DNA of 64,000 bases, from NCBI RefSeq assembly GCF_018998565.1, contig NZ_JAHNZO010000033.1, forward strand, positions 1-64,000. The letters are read 5' to 3'. A program made the translations under genes and the position numbers. The notes under the pieces are model-generated. The model had not been told where the DNA came from, ran no database searches, and saw only the letters and a program-made list of their open reading frames with translations. The stretch is from Paenibacillus oleatilyticus (GTDB lineage Bacteria; Bacillota; Bacilli; Paenibacillales; NBRC-103111). How positions within the stretch are numbered: the stretch's first letter is position 1; each line of letters begins with the position of its first letter. Shown in pieces: positions 41,452 to 49,227 of the stretch.

Positions 41452-41937
41452 ATGCCGGACCAATCGGGACCTGGGCAGGAGCGTTACTGGATCGGCGTCG
41501 TTTCCGCTTCCCATGTAAGCCGGGGCGTATGGGGCGGGTTCGCCCAGCTGTGCCACGGCAAGTCCGCGCCGCTTCGGAGGATGCGCCCCGGAGACTGGCT
41601 CATTTATTATTCTCCGCGTACGGACATGAAAGAAGGGAAACCGCTGCAAGCTTTTACCGCTATTGGACAAGTGGCGGACGACCGGGTTTACGAATACCGG
41701 ATGTCCGATTCCTTCGTGCCGTTCCGCCGGGATATCCGCTATGTGCCCTGCAGCGAAGTGAAAATCGCCCCGCTGCTGGATCGGCTCAGCTTTACGCGCG
41801 AGAACCGGTATTGGGGGTATAAGCTCCGCTCGGGCCATTTCGAGATCGCGCGGGAGGACTTTCTGACGATTGCCGGAGCGATGCTGGGCGAGGCGGGAAT
41901 TCTCAACATAGAGGCAGGAAATATATCTGTATCTTGA
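41452..41937 (+). CDS. EVE (PUA-like) domain protein
   Basis: 161 residues from ATG 41452, preceded by AGGAGGGATC. ATG 41431 would put that site inside the coding region. Hallmarks: RYWIGVVSASHVSRGVWGG at the start, MRPGDWLIYYSPRT and the end FEIAREDFLTIA. EVE domains are PUA-like and bind modified nucleobases, and single-domain members are often found with restriction or RNA-modification functions. It follows the DinB-like gene by 32 bp and ends before a terminator. Confidence 0.88.
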   Translation: MPDQSGPGQERYWIGVVSASHVSRGVWGGFAQLCHGKSAPLRRMRPGDWLIYYSPRTDMKEGKPLQAFTAIGQVADDRVYEYRMSDSFVPFRRDIRYVPCSEVKIAPLLDRLSFTRENRYWGYKLRSGHFEIAREDFLTIAGAMLGEAGILNIEAGNISVS

Positions 41938-41990
41938 GGCTGGACTTGCCCAAGCGACGAGCTTGGGACGGTCCGGCTTTTCTTTTTTTT
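41938..41990 (+). terminator. Terminator after the EVE gene
   Basis: GGCTGGAC and GCCCAAGC pair with GCTTGGG and GTCCGGC; TTTTCTTTTTTTT follows. Confidence 0.85.
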
Positions 41991-42003
41991 AGCAGACTGT
42001 AAC

Positions 42004-42270
42004 TTATCCCACCGACGTTCTTGTTCGGGAAAGCTAAGGGCGAATTTTTTACCTTGCCCGGATGGGCGCAATCTTCGAAAAGCTTTACGGCATAAAGGAT
42101 TACATGACGCGGTATACAGAGCATCAACAAGCGGAGGGTTCTTCGCCCGAAGATTGGCAGAGCTCGGCTATAGCGACGAGCAAGTTGAGAAACTGTTACG
42201 GAGCGATTGTTTTTTCTTAGTCAGTACTACCTATTATCGACGTGGTGGTTTTTTTAGCCCTTCTATTTAA
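42004..42270 (+). pseudogene. Probable remnant of an unidentified gene
   Basis: The frame ending at TAA 42268-42270 is open upstream without any start codon. It reads DGRNLRKALRHKGLHDAVY, RASTSGGFFARRLAEL and GYSDEQVEKLLRSD. It looks like real helical protein but matches nothing I can name. Other frames give a 52-residue ORF from ATG 42062 that is less protein-like. The first stretch of the frame overlaps the terminator, so only the middle is likely coding relic. Confidence 0.35.
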
Positions 42271-42282
42271 TTTTTTGATCAA

Positions 42283-42474
42283 CTATTTTCGTCCCCACAG
42301 TGCCATTGCAATAATTTCTATTAAACCCACTACGATAAAAACTATTGATCCTACCATAAGAGATGTTTGAAGATCTACGTTTAAAATGCTAGGCAAAATT
42401 GTGAATAGAATAATAAAATTCAAAATATTCCATGGCAGTCTTTTTTTAAAAAAATTAAGTAGTACTTGCTTCAT
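42283..42474 (-). CDS. Small two-helix membrane protein
   Basis: 63 residues: a basic start (KQVLLNFFKKRLPW), two hydrophobic segments (ILNFIILFTILPSIL and LMVGSIVFIVVGLIEIIAM) and an end in LWGRK. AAAGGGAG at a good distance supports the ATG. No family recognised. It lies 61 bp from, and divergent to, a broken copy of the secreted-protein module, so it is the third small membrane protein beside such a copy. Confidence 0.6.
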   Translation of the reverse strand: MKQVLLNFFKKRLPWNILNFIILFTILPSILNVDLQTSLMVGSIVFIVVGLIEIIAMALWGRK

Positions 42475-42535
42475 TGTACAATTTCTCCCTTTTAAGTTTG
42501 TTTAAATTTTACCATATTATCGAATTTCTTGCGCT

Positions 42536-42745
42536 ATGCTAACTACTGCATCTGTTGCAGGAACAATTGCTGCTATGCAAGCAACTATGCTTTTCTTTTC
42601 GGTGACTCCTCCTGCTTGGTTTGCTTCAGCGGTGACCGCCGTTGCAGCAGCAGGAGCATGGATGCTTATAAACACAGACAAAGGAGCAGGCACTTACGTA
42701 GACTTTTATGGATGGTATGGAACTTTTTTTAGATTAAAGGTTTAG
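42536..42745 (+). pseudogene. Third copy of the secreted-protein C-terminal module, 5'-truncated
   Basis: 69 residues from ATG 42536 with no ribosome site; the frame is closed by TAA at 42503. VAGTIAAMQATMLFF, SVTPPAWFASAVTAVAAAG and KGAGTYVDFYGWYGTFF align in order with AGTTIAAAAAISGLI, PTPPTQLVRAISIVISAG and NGNGVTINIHYAAYF of the intact protein at 9237-9902. The signal peptide and N-terminal half are absent. It is either a decayed gene or a stand-alone small peptide. Confidence 0.5.
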
Positions 42746-42790
42746 ACAGCTTTCCCCGTCGTCACTACGGCGCGCTAATGCTGCTTAATA

Positions 42791-42830
42791 TATGAAATAA
42801 GCTTCCCTTGACAGGGAAGCTTATTTCATA
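42791..42830. terminator. Strong hairpin after the XRE remnant
   Basis: TATGAAATAAGCTTCCC and GGGAAGCTTATTTCATA are perfect arms around TTGACA. It would end transcripts in either direction. Confidence 0.7.
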
Positions 42831-42840
42831 ACATAAACGA

Positions 42841-43040
42841 TTAATATGGTTTAAAGAGAGCTTCCAAAACAGCCAAAGCTTTCTGTTGGTCGCTCTCGCT
42901 TTGTTCAAGAAGCAGAGAAATCGCGTTCCAAACAATATCATGCCGCCGTATGTCTTCGAACTGATCGAAGTCAAACAAAGCGAATGTGCTGACCTCCAGC
43001 GCCTCCGCGATTTTTTCAAGAGTCTTGGTTCTGGTCTTGA
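42841..43040 (-). pseudogene. 3' remnant of an XRE-family regulator gene
   Basis: On the minus strand the frame ending at TAA 42841-42843 reads KTLEKIAEALEVSTFALFDF, then DQFEDIRRHDIVWNAISLL. This is the end of a Cro/C1-type helix-turn-helix (the KIAEALEVS element) and its C-terminal extension. The beginning is missing upstream of about 43040. It lies antisense to the first 50 codons of the plus-strand ORF at 42886. Confidence 0.55.
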
Positions 43041-43620
43041 GGGGAACATAAACATAAGCCCATCTTATTTAGAGCAACCGAAAAAAGACTTCCCGGATGC
43101 GAAACAGATTACAATTCAGAGAATTGATTCCAATCAGACTGATATTTCTTCTCGTTTAAATCAAAATCCTGAAACAACACCAAATGCTGCTCTTATCGAC
43201 TGGGGGACAAGAGACGAACTGACCTTATGGCAATTAATCCAAAATGATAGCAAAAGGGATCCATATATTCTTTACGCATCAGTAGCAAAGGGACAACAAA
43301 TCAAAACTACACAAGCCATAGAAAAAACAACGCAAACCACTTATACGGCTGAAGTTTCAGGATCGATTAAAGGTCTCGTCAATTTAAAAGGAACTGGCTC
43401 AGTTCAGGGTACTGTTAAATCTACGGTTACTAATGAAACTACTTTATCCGGACCTCCTGAAACAAGCAGCTCAAACAGTCGGTTTTTTTATATGCAAGCT
43501 GCCTATAATCTTTATTCATGGGGAGTCAAAACTTATGGTGTTCCAAGCGGCAATGAGATAAAAGCATATTTAGGCGGAGTATACGTTCCTGTTTGGTTGT
43601 ACTTTTCTGTCGACAACTAA
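42886..43620 (+). CDS. Unknown protein; first third antisense to an XRE remnant, probably 5'-truncated
   Basis: The open frame has 244 codons, but codons 1-52 run antisense to a recognisable regulator fragment and have no ribosome site at the ATG. The genuine part probably starts near 43042 (INISPSYLEQPKKDFPDA onward). The rest is polar, Ser/Thr-rich and predicted beta (TYTAEVSGSIKGLVNLKGT, GSVQGTVKSTVTNETTLS), ending in YLGGVYVPVWLYFSVDN. Alternating strands recall pore-forming or adhesin-like folds, but no family was recognised. No signal peptide is present in the visible part. It was likely cut by the rearrangement that brought the remnant here. Confidence 0.5.
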   Translation: MVALALFKKQRNRVPNNIMPPYVFELIEVKQSECADLQRLRDFFKSLGSGLEGNINISPSYLEQPKKDFPDAKQITIQRIDSNQTDISSRLNQNPETTPNAALIDWGTRDELTLWQLIQNDSKRDPYILYASVAKGQQIKTTQAIEKTTQTTYTAEVSGSIKGLVNLKGTGSVQGTVKSTVTNETTLSGPPETSSSNSRFFYMQAAYNLYSWGVKTYGVPSGNEIKAYLGGVYVPVWLYFSVDN

Positions 43621-43701
43621 TTGATATTTTTTACTCTTTTGTTGACGATTAACTCTTCTTCCTTACATAATGCATTAAGACAATAATTACTGGGAGGAAG
43701 A

Positions 43702-43992
43702 ATGAGAAAAGAAAATTATGCAGTCCTGTTATCTTTGTTAAGTTTGATTATCAGTGGTTGGTTAGTGATTTCCGATCTTACCCATGAAAAGAAAATTGAA
43801 ACTCCTCCAGTTCCAGCTTCAACTTTGCGTGGGGACTTCTCTTTGAATCAAGGTGGAGTCTATACATCGGTGACACAAAATGGTGATTTGTGGATTTATA
43901 TTTCCAACCAAGATAAGTTCTATTTTATCTCTAAGCCAGATGCCAATGGAAAGTTTAATGTTACTTCAGATACTCTGTTAAAAAAACAGTAG
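43702..43992 (+). CDS. Small exported protein of unknown function
   Basis: 96 residues. A single N-terminal hydrophobic segment (YAVLLSLLSLIISGWLVI) acts as anchor or signal. The remaining 65 residues form a small beta-rich domain outside the cell (GGVYTSVTQNGDLWIYIS). GGGAGGAAG precedes the ATG. It lies 81 bp after the truncated beta-rich protein and before a strong terminator. No family recognised. Confidence 0.6.
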   Translation: MRKENYAVLLSLLSLIISGWLVISDLTHEKKIETPPVPASTLRGDFSLNQGGVYTSVTQNGDLWIYISNQDKFYFISKPDANGKFNVTSDTLLKKQ

Positions 43993-44064
43993 TATGCATT
44001 CTAGTTCATCCTAATTACCTCGATTTTGGCTTGAATGGCGATTTTGATTTCGTGGAACAATGCA

Positions 44065-44113
44065 AAAAAAAACGACTCTTGTTCGCATTACGCGGCAAGA
44101 GCCGTTTTTTTTG
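44065..44113. terminator. Bidirectional terminator
   Basis: AAAAAAACGACTCTTG and CAAGAGCCGTTTTTTT pair around TTCGCATTACGCGG. Confidence 0.85.
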
Positions 44114-44115
44114 GT

Positions 44116-44312
44116 TTTTCTTCGAATTTATTATCAAGTCCTTGGCTTCTCAAACGATAGGTATGGGTCCCCTGGTTCACCAGCTCTAGAACCCAAGCGA
44201 CTACAGTACCAGGTTCCATTGGTATTTTTTACGGACCTCGTAGGGGAATCTTTTGCGGGTATGGCTCTACGGAGCAGGGCACGGCCTACCCCCGAAGAGC
44301 CGCGCACTCCCA
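44116..44312. other. Stretch without an assignable gene
   Basis: Between the terminator and the SDR stop codon there is no supported gene. A minus-strand frame reading NTNGTWYCSRLGSRAGEP and ending in SFEKPRT is protein-like but lacks a start codon. It could be a remnant. Nothing else was seen. Confidence 0.3.
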
Positions 44313-45053
44313 TTACAGCGTCTGCCCGCTGTCCACCGTAATGATCTGGCCGGTCATGGCCTCCTGCTCCAAGGCGGCGCAGATCATGCGGGCGATATCC
44401 TCGGGCGTGGAAATGCGCTGCAGCAATAGCTGCGGGGCCAGCCGCTTCATTTGCTCTTCCTTGCCGTCCCACCAACGGGTCGCGACGGCTCCGGGAACGA
44501 TGCAGGAGACGCGGATATACGGCGCCAGAGCGCGTGCCAAAGATTTCGTCAGGCCGTGAACGGCCGCTTTCGATACGGCATACGGAAGCGAAGAGCCTAA
44601 TCCGGTGATCCCGGCGATGCTGCCTACATTCACGATGGCTCCCTGCTTGTTGCTCTTCATGAAAGGAGCCACGGCTCTCGCGCAGAAAAACATCCCCTTC
44701 ACATTGACGTTGTAAAGCTCGTCCCATACCTCGTCCGTCGCCGCTTCCAGATCGTCCATCGGAATATGCCGGGTGATTCCGGCATTATTCACGAGCAGGT
44801 CCACCGTCCCGAACTGCCGGACCGCCTGATCGACCATATCCCGCACCTCGCGGTCTTGGGAGACGTCGGCCCGGATCGCCACCGCTTGTCCGCCCATGTC
44901 CTTGATGCTCTGAACCGTTGTTTCCGCGTCGGCAGCAGATCGCGAATAATTGACGATGACCGTCGTTCCTCGCTCAGCCAATGCAAGACAGGCCGCTCTG
45001 CCGATCCCCGTACCTCCGCCCGTTACAAGTGCTACTTTATTACGCAAATTCAT
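44313..45053 (-). CDS. Short-chain dehydrogenase/reductase, FabG-like
   Basis: 246 residues, the classical SDR length. TGGGTGIG (about residue 10-17) binds NAD(P)H, NNAG (about 87) is structural, GSIAGITG carries the catalytic Ser and YAVSKAA the catalytic Tyr-x-x-x-Lys. The C-terminus ITVDSG is standard. These enzymes reduce 3-oxoacyl thioesters, sugars or alcohols. The divergent LysR-type regulator next to it is its likely controller. The real substrate is unknown. Confidence 0.92.
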   Translation of the reverse strand: MNLRNKVALVTGGGTGIGRAACLALAERGTTVIVNYSRSAADAETTVQSIKDMGGQAVAIRADVSQDREVRDMVDQAVRQFGTVDLLVNNAGITRHIPMDDLEAATDEVWDELYNVNVKGMFFCARAVAPFMKSNKQGAIVNVGSIAGITGLGSSLPYAVSKAAVHGLTKSLARALAPYIRVSCIVPGAVATRWWDGKEEQMKRLAPQLLLQRISTPEDIARMICAALEQEAMTGQIITVDSGQTL

Positions 45054-45095
45054 TGAAAATGCCCTCCCTATCCTTCGTTGCTTACTATAAGGCGA

Positions 45096-45125
45096 TTGTA
45101 CGTCAAGAATCGAATTCTGTATAAT
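45096..45125 (+). promoter_or_regulatory. Probable promoter of the LysR-type regulator
   Basis: TTGTAC (45096-45101), an 18-bp spacer and TATAAT (45120-45125). The spacer contains the palindrome GAATCGAATTC-like sequence, a possible LysR contact site. Confidence 0.6.
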
Positions 45126-45182
45126 TGAATTAAGTGAATAGAGAGTTCATGAAAATTGAATTTGATAGCTCGAGGGATGAGA

Positions 45183-46061
45183 ATGGACCTAAAAATGCTA
45201 AAAACGTTTCAGACGATCGTGCATCACGGCAGTTTCATCCGCGCCGCCGAAGAAATGAATTATGCCCAATCGACCGTCACGATGCAGATGCAAAAACTGG
45301 AATCCGACTTGGGCACCCAACTGATCGAACGCGGGAAAAAAATCCGGTTAACCGAAGCGGGGCGGCTGCTTTACGAGCAAAGTCTGCCTATTGTCAGAGA
45401 CATGGAGCGGGTACAGCAAAATATGTCCGAGCTGCAATGGGGCATGGCGGGCAGCCTTCGTTTGGGCGTGACGGAACCGACGGCAAGCTACCGGCTGCCG
45501 GCCATTTTGAAGAAGTTTTTGACCCGGTATCCGAAGATTCGCATTGCGGTGGAATTCGGAAGTACGCCGTCGCTGAGCGAGCGGCTGCTTCAAGGCGACA
45601 TCGACTTGGCCCTTTGCTCGGCGCCGGATTTGGGAACCGAGCTCTACTTCGAGCCTTTGTTCAAAGAGCCGTTTCTCGTCTTGATGCCCGAAGACCACCC
45701 GCTGACGAAGCAGGAGGTCGTCGAACCGGATCAGATCCGGGAGCATCCGCTGCTCATCACCTCAAGCACTTGTCCGTATCGGCGTAAGCTTGAGATGGTC
45801 ATGCAGGATTCCGGGGGCATGCCGTTAAACACGATGGAAATCGGCAGCATGACGGCCTTGAAATATTATGTCGCCGGCGGATTGGGCATTGCGCTTGTAC
45901 CAAAGATTACCGTAGATTCGCTGCCGGAAGGAACGACGGCCCGGGCCATAAGCGGCGAACTCATCGAGATGACCTTCGGCTTGCTCTGCAAAACGTCGGA
46001 GGTTCCTTTGAAGCTGGCGGGAGCGAAGCTGTATCAATTTCTCAAGCAAGAGCTCCGGTAG
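45183..46061 (+). CDS. LysR-family transcriptional regulator
   Basis: 292 residues from ATG 45183, preceded by GAGGG at 45172-45176. The start at 45156 is unsupported. The N-terminal helix-turn-helix is canonical (LKTFQTIVHHGSFIRAAEE, NYAQSTVTMQMQKLESDLG). The type 2 periplasmic-binding-like effector domain follows (LRLGVTEPTASYRLPAILKK onward). It is transcribed away from the SDR gene, the classic LysR arrangement, and probably activates it in response to a substrate. Confidence 0.93.
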   Translation: MDLKMLKTFQTIVHHGSFIRAAEEMNYAQSTVTMQMQKLESDLGTQLIERGKKIRLTEAGRLLYEQSLPIVRDMERVQQNMSELQWGMAGSLRLGVTEPTASYRLPAILKKFLTRYPKIRIAVEFGSTPSLSERLLQGDIDLALCSAPDLGTELYFEPLFKEPFLVLMPEDHPLTKQEVVEPDQIREHPLLITSSTCPYRRKLEMVMQDSGGMPLNTMEIGSMTALKYYVAGGLGIALVPKITVDSLPEGTTARAISGELIEMTFGLLCKTSEVPLKLAGAKLYQFLKQELR

Positions 46062-46099
46062 ACAAGCGCAGGGACGGGCGCGCTCCTGACGGACGTTCT

Positions 46100-46153
46100 T
46101 TAAGAAACAGTTAAGAACGGGATAAGAGGCATTTAAAATCTCCTGCCTATACT
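46100..46153 (+). promoter_or_regulatory. Activator-type promoter of uppP with four 11-bp-phased boxes
   Basis: TTAAGA at 46100, TTAAGA at 46111, ATAAGA at 46122 and TTAAAA at 46133 recur with an exact 11-bp step. The -10 TATACT starts at 46148, 48 nt after the first box; no -35 consensus. The same phasing occurs before the bacitracin-type exporter (3490), which suggests that the regulator encoded at 1764 or a relative acts here. Confidence 0.65.
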
Positions 46154-46201
46154 TAAGCACAGTAGAATTTGAAAAACAGTACTGGCAGGAGTGATTGGAA
46201 C

Positions 46202-47032
46202 TTGTTCGTTTTATGGGATGCCTTTGTCGCGTTGGTTCTAGGGTTAGTCGAAGGAATGACCGAGTTCGTTCCGGTGTCGTCTACCGGGCACATGATTATC
46301 GTGGACGATTTTTTGTTTCAAACGAAGCGCATGTTTTCACCGGAAGCCGCCGTCGCGTTCAAGATCGTGATCCAGTTGGGCTCCATCCTGGCGGTCGTCG
46401 TTCTGATGTGGGACCGATTTATGGACCTGCTCGGCCTTCGTAAAAGCCAAGGACAGACCGCTTCCTGGCCGCGCCTGAACCTGTGGCAAGTACTGGTGGG
46501 GCTCCTTCCGGCGGGGATTTTGTACTTGTTGCTGGACGATTACATCGACACCTACCTGTTCTCCACCGAGACGGTCGTAATCGGCCTGGTAGCGGGAGCC
46601 GTGCTGATGCTCGTGGCGGAGTGGCTCCGGCCGAGCAAGCCGAAGACGGAGACCGTCGATCAGATGACCTACAAGCAAGCCGTCGCCGTCGGCTTATTTC
46701 AATGCTTGTCCATATGGCCGGGATTTTCCCGCTCGGGATCGACGATCTCGGGGGGCGTCCTGACGGGGATGAGCCATCGCGCGGCGGCGGATTTTACCTT
46801 CATTATGGCCGTACCGGTTATGGCCGGCGTGAGCTTTTTTTCGCTTTTGAAGCACTGGGAATATTTTACCCCCGACGTTATATCGTTCTGTGCCGTCGGC
46901 ATGATTAGCGCGTTCGTCTTTGCGCTGCTATCGATCCGGTTCTTCTTGAAGCTGATTCAGCGCATCAAGCTCATTCCGTTCGCCATTTATCGCTTGGCGC
47001 TGGCCGCTCTGATCTATTTTGTGTTCCTGTAG
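46202..47032 (+). CDS. uppP: Undecaprenyl-diphosphatase UppP
   Basis: 276 residues, the typical length, with about eight membrane segments. It recycles the lipid carrier of wall synthesis by removing a phosphate from undecaprenyl diphosphate and so gives basal bacitracin resistance. The motifs are visible: the Glu-rich loop GLVEGMTEFVPVSSTGHMI and the phosphatase loop WPGFSRSGSTISGG with the catalytic Arg and Ser. TTG 46202 is the best start because AGGAG lies 10 bp upstream. The 46169 start would precede the ribosome site. Confidence 0.95.
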   Translation: MFVLWDAFVALVLGLVEGMTEFVPVSSTGHMIIVDDFLFQTKRMFSPEAAVAFKIVIQLGSILAVVVLMWDRFMDLLGLRKSQGQTASWPRLNLWQVLVGLLPAGILYLLLDDYIDTYLFSTETVVIGLVAGAVLMLVAEWLRPSKPKTETVDQMTYKQAVAVGLFQCLSIWPGFSRSGSTISGGVLTGMSHRAAADFTFIMAVPVMAGVSFFSLLKHWEYFTPDVISFCAVGMISAFVFALLSIRFFLKLIQRIKLIPFAIYRLALAALIYFVFL

Positions 47033-47035
47033 ACA

Positions 47036-47069
47036 AAAACAGGCTCCTGCCGCAAAGGACAGGAGCTTT
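47036..47069 (-). terminator. Terminator for the coat genes
   Basis: On the minus strand AGCTCCTG and CAGGAGCCT pair and TTTTTG follows. It also separates uppP, which converges. Confidence 0.75.
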
Positions 47070-47075
47070 CCCAAC

Positions 47076-47432
47076 TCACTGATAAGGGAACTGCGACGAA
47101 TACCCGCTGAATTGCTGCTGCGCTTGCTGAACCTTCTGCTGCTCCTCGGCCTCCAGCTTATACCATCCGTTTTGAAACATCAGGTTAAACAGCTCGCGGG
47201 CGCTTTGATGCGTTTCCGTCAAAATCTGGAGCATATCGGTATGAAGCTGCTCGTGGCTGGCCTCGCGGACGGCCACGTTGAAGTTGTCGGTCAACAATTT
47301 GCATGTGGCCAGTCCGTCGTTGAGGAAGTCGCGGTCGTTCATCTCCGGTCCTTTGACCTGCGGCAGCTGTCCGCTTTGCGGATTGGCGATTTCGTTAGGG
47401 TTCTGGGCTTGCTGGCCTGGCATCGGCTGCAT
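47076..47432 (-). CDS. CotF-family spore coat protein
   Basis: 118 residues. The helical core (MNDRDFLNDGLATCKLLTDN, ASHEQLHTDMLQILTETHQS, ARELFNLMFQNGWYKLEAEE) matches CotF-type spore coat proteins, with the family's Gln-rich tail YSSQFPYQ. The Pro/Gln-rich N-terminus is extended. AAGGAGGATG before the ATG supports the start. It is second in a two-gene coat operon and is expected to be made in the mother cell late in sporulation; no sigma-K promoter was resolved. Confidence 0.85.
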   Translation of the reverse strand: MQPMPGQQAQNPNEIANPQSGQLPQVKGPEMNDRDFLNDGLATCKLLTDNFNVAVREASHEQLHTDMLQILTETHQSARELFNLMFQNGWYKLEAEEQQKVQQAQQQFSGYSSQFPYQ

Positions 47433-47447
47433 CCTCCTTCCTTGGAA

Positions 47448-47753
47448 TTATTGGGACGCCTGCTGCGCCTGCTGCGGACGGGGCAGGTTGGCCATAGCGG
47501 CGTTATTGTCTACTTGCAAATGCGTGAGCAGCTTTTCATAATGGCGTTGATGCATCTGTCCGGCTTTGTCGAGCGCTTGTTTAATTTGCGGGTTAGTCGC
47601 CTGCTGGGCAAAAAAATGAAATTTCTTAAAAGCCGACAGCTCCCATGACAGCGCATCCTTCAGGTAGAGCAAATCTTTCGTGGTGATCACGCGCGGCGGA
47701 ACGGGAATCGGCGGCTGCGTCTGCTGAGCGGGAGGGGTCATCGTCGCTGGCAT
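47448..47753 (-). CDS. CotF-like spore coat protein
   Basis: 101 residues from ATG 47753, preceded by AAAGGAGCG. A longer start at 47771 would swallow that site. The helical body (ITTKDLLYLKDALSWELSAF, KKFHFFAQQATNPQIKQALD, MHQRHYEKLLTHLQ) resembles the YhcQ/CotF group. The first gene of a pair, 15 bp upstream of the CotF gene. Ferritin-like bundle shape is common in these proteins. Confidence 0.8.
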   Translation of the reverse strand: MPATMTPPAQQTQPPIPVPPRVITTKDLLYLKDALSWELSAFKKFHFFAQQATNPQIKQALDKAGQMHQRHYEKLLTHLQVDNNAAMANLPRPQQAQQASQ

Positions 47754-47845
47754 AAGATCGCTCCTTTTCAAGTGAATTGGCGTACATGGTATAGAATGAG
47801 CTATTCCGGGCCGAATATGCTTGGCGGAAAATGGAGAAGAGGTAC

Positions 47846-47884
47846 AGCCTTACAGGATCGAATCGATCCCGTAGGGCTTTTTTT
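47846..47884 (+). terminator. Terminator without an obvious gene in front
   Basis: AGCCTTACAGGATCG and CGATCCCGTAGGGCT pair, then seven T. The only sequence between it and the divergent coat genes is 47754-47845, with a weak promoter-like TTCAAG-17-TATAGA. A small RNA is possible. Confidence 0.7.
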
Positions 47885-47949
47885 AACCAATGGAAAATTT
47901 TTGTGTCACCTTAACTCACATTGGTAGTCAAAAAAGCTGTGAAAAACGA

Positions 47950-48028
47950 TTGATTTTTTAAGAAAAGTGAGTATAATCGAAATTAACAAAAAATTTAAAA
48001 AAGAACCACTGTACCGATAATCGGTACA
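47950..48028 (+). promoter_or_regulatory. Promoter and 19-bp palindromic operator of the dipeptide operon
   Basis: TTGATT (47950-47955), 16 bp and TATAAT (47972-47977) form the promoter. TGTACCGAT, A, ATCGGTACA (48010-48028) is a perfect palindrome about 25 bp after the expected start of transcription. It is a strong repressor-site candidate, most simply for the IclR-type regulator within the operon. The rest of 48029-48187 holds a 5' leader and a 33-codon ORF from 48100 that overlaps the permease start and is not well supported. Confidence 0.75.
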
Positions 48029-48187
48029 AAGAAGGGAGAGGTCTTATAAGCTTCCATCATCTTGGAGCCCGAAAGTGACGCGGGAAGGACCTATTTGGGA
48101 TGAACGGACGGCGCTACATGAACATCTCCTTCCATGCGCACAATAGCTACGATGCCGTTACTTATTTTTACAAAAAGGGGGTAAGAG

Positions 48188-49201
48188 ATGGTGGTTAACT
48201 ACATCCTTCGGCGAATCGTGTTTATGATTCCGGGGCTGATCGGGATTGCACTGATTACGTTTATTATCTCGCGAGTCCTGCCCGGCGACCCGGCGGTGAT
48301 GCTGGCAGGCGAACAAGCCCCTCCGGCTGTAGTCGAGAAAATTCGTCAAGAGATGGGGCTGAACAATCCGCTCTACGTACAATTTGTCGATTACGTCAAG
48401 CAGCTGCTGCAAGGGGATTTCGGACTGGCCTGGCATACGGGCAATACGGTGCTCGGTGATTTTGCCACGCGCTTCCCCGCTACGCTGGAGCTGACCATTG
48501 CGAGCTTTATCATTGCCGTCCTCGTCGCTGTTCCCGTCGGAATTATCGCCGCTACAAAGAAAGAATCGGTCGTCGACCACATTTCGCGCATTTTCTCGCT
48601 TATCGGGGCCTGTGTTCCCGTCTTCTGGCTCGGAATGATCCTCATTTCCATTTTTTATTCCAAATTAGGCTGGGCCCCGGCGCCGCTGGGCCGCATCGGT
48701 GAAGACATTAACCCGCCTACGCATGTTACCGGATTATACTTGATCGACAGCTTGCTTTCGGGTGATTTCATCGCCTTTCAGAAAACGCTTTCACATCTGA
48801 TTCTGCCTGCCATCTGCCTAAGTACGGGGACTATGGCGATCATTGCCCGCATGATGCGCTCCAGCATGCTGGAAGTGATCGGACAGGACTTTATCCGAAC
48901 GGCTCGGGCCAAAGGGATTTACGAGCGCACCGTCATTCTGAAGCACGCTCTCGTGAATGCGCTGATTCCCACTTTGACCGTACTCGGCTTGCAGTTCGGC
49001 TATCTGCTGGGCGGCGCGGTCATTACCGAAACGATCTTCGCTTGGCCGGGGATCGGCGGCTATGTGACCGAATCGATTCTGGCGACCGATTATGCGCCCA
49101 TTCAGGCGTTTACACTGATCAGCGCCATTCTGTACAGCGTCATCAATTTGGCGGTGGACCTGCTTTACGGGTTCATTGATCCGAGAATTCGCTACGAATA
49201 A
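48188..49201 (+). CDS. Dipeptide/oligopeptide ABC transporter permease (DppB-like)
   Basis: 337 residues with six membrane segments. The N-terminus (ILRRIVFMIPGLIGIALITF, then RVLPGDPAVMLAG) and the EAA loop (DFIRTARAKGIYERTVILKHAL) are diagnostic for DppB/OppB. AAAAAGGGGGT precedes the ATG. First gene of a long operon that includes its partner permease, binding protein, two ATPases, a peptidase and an IclR-type regulator. Confidence 0.93.
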   Translation: MVVNYILRRIVFMIPGLIGIALITFIISRVLPGDPAVMLAGEQAPPAVVEKIRQEMGLNNPLYVQFVDYVKQLLQGDFGLAWHTGNTVLGDFATRFPATLELTIASFIIAVLVAVPVGIIAATKKESVVDHISRIFSLIGACVPVFWLGMILISIFYSKLGWAPAPLGRIGEDINPPTHVTGLYLIDSLLSGDFIAFQKTLSHLILPAICLSTGTMAIIARMMRSSMLEVIGQDFIRTARAKGIYERTVILKHALVNALIPTLTVLGLQFGYLLGGAVITETIFAWPGIGGYVTESILATDYAPIQAFTLISAILYSVINLAVDLLYGFIDPRIRYE

Positions 49202-49227
49202 CTGCCGCGGAAAGGAGAGTTCGACAC

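Noticed and set aside
42765..43055. A 96-codon minus-strand frame
   Set aside because: Another frame of the XRE remnant; its translation lacks the helix-turn-helix pattern.
44134..44727. Possible transposase or intron remnant at the start of the SDR region
   Set aside because: The tail (NTNGTWYCSRLGSRAGEP) is suggestive but matches no motif I can name, and no inverted repeats or intron ends were seen.
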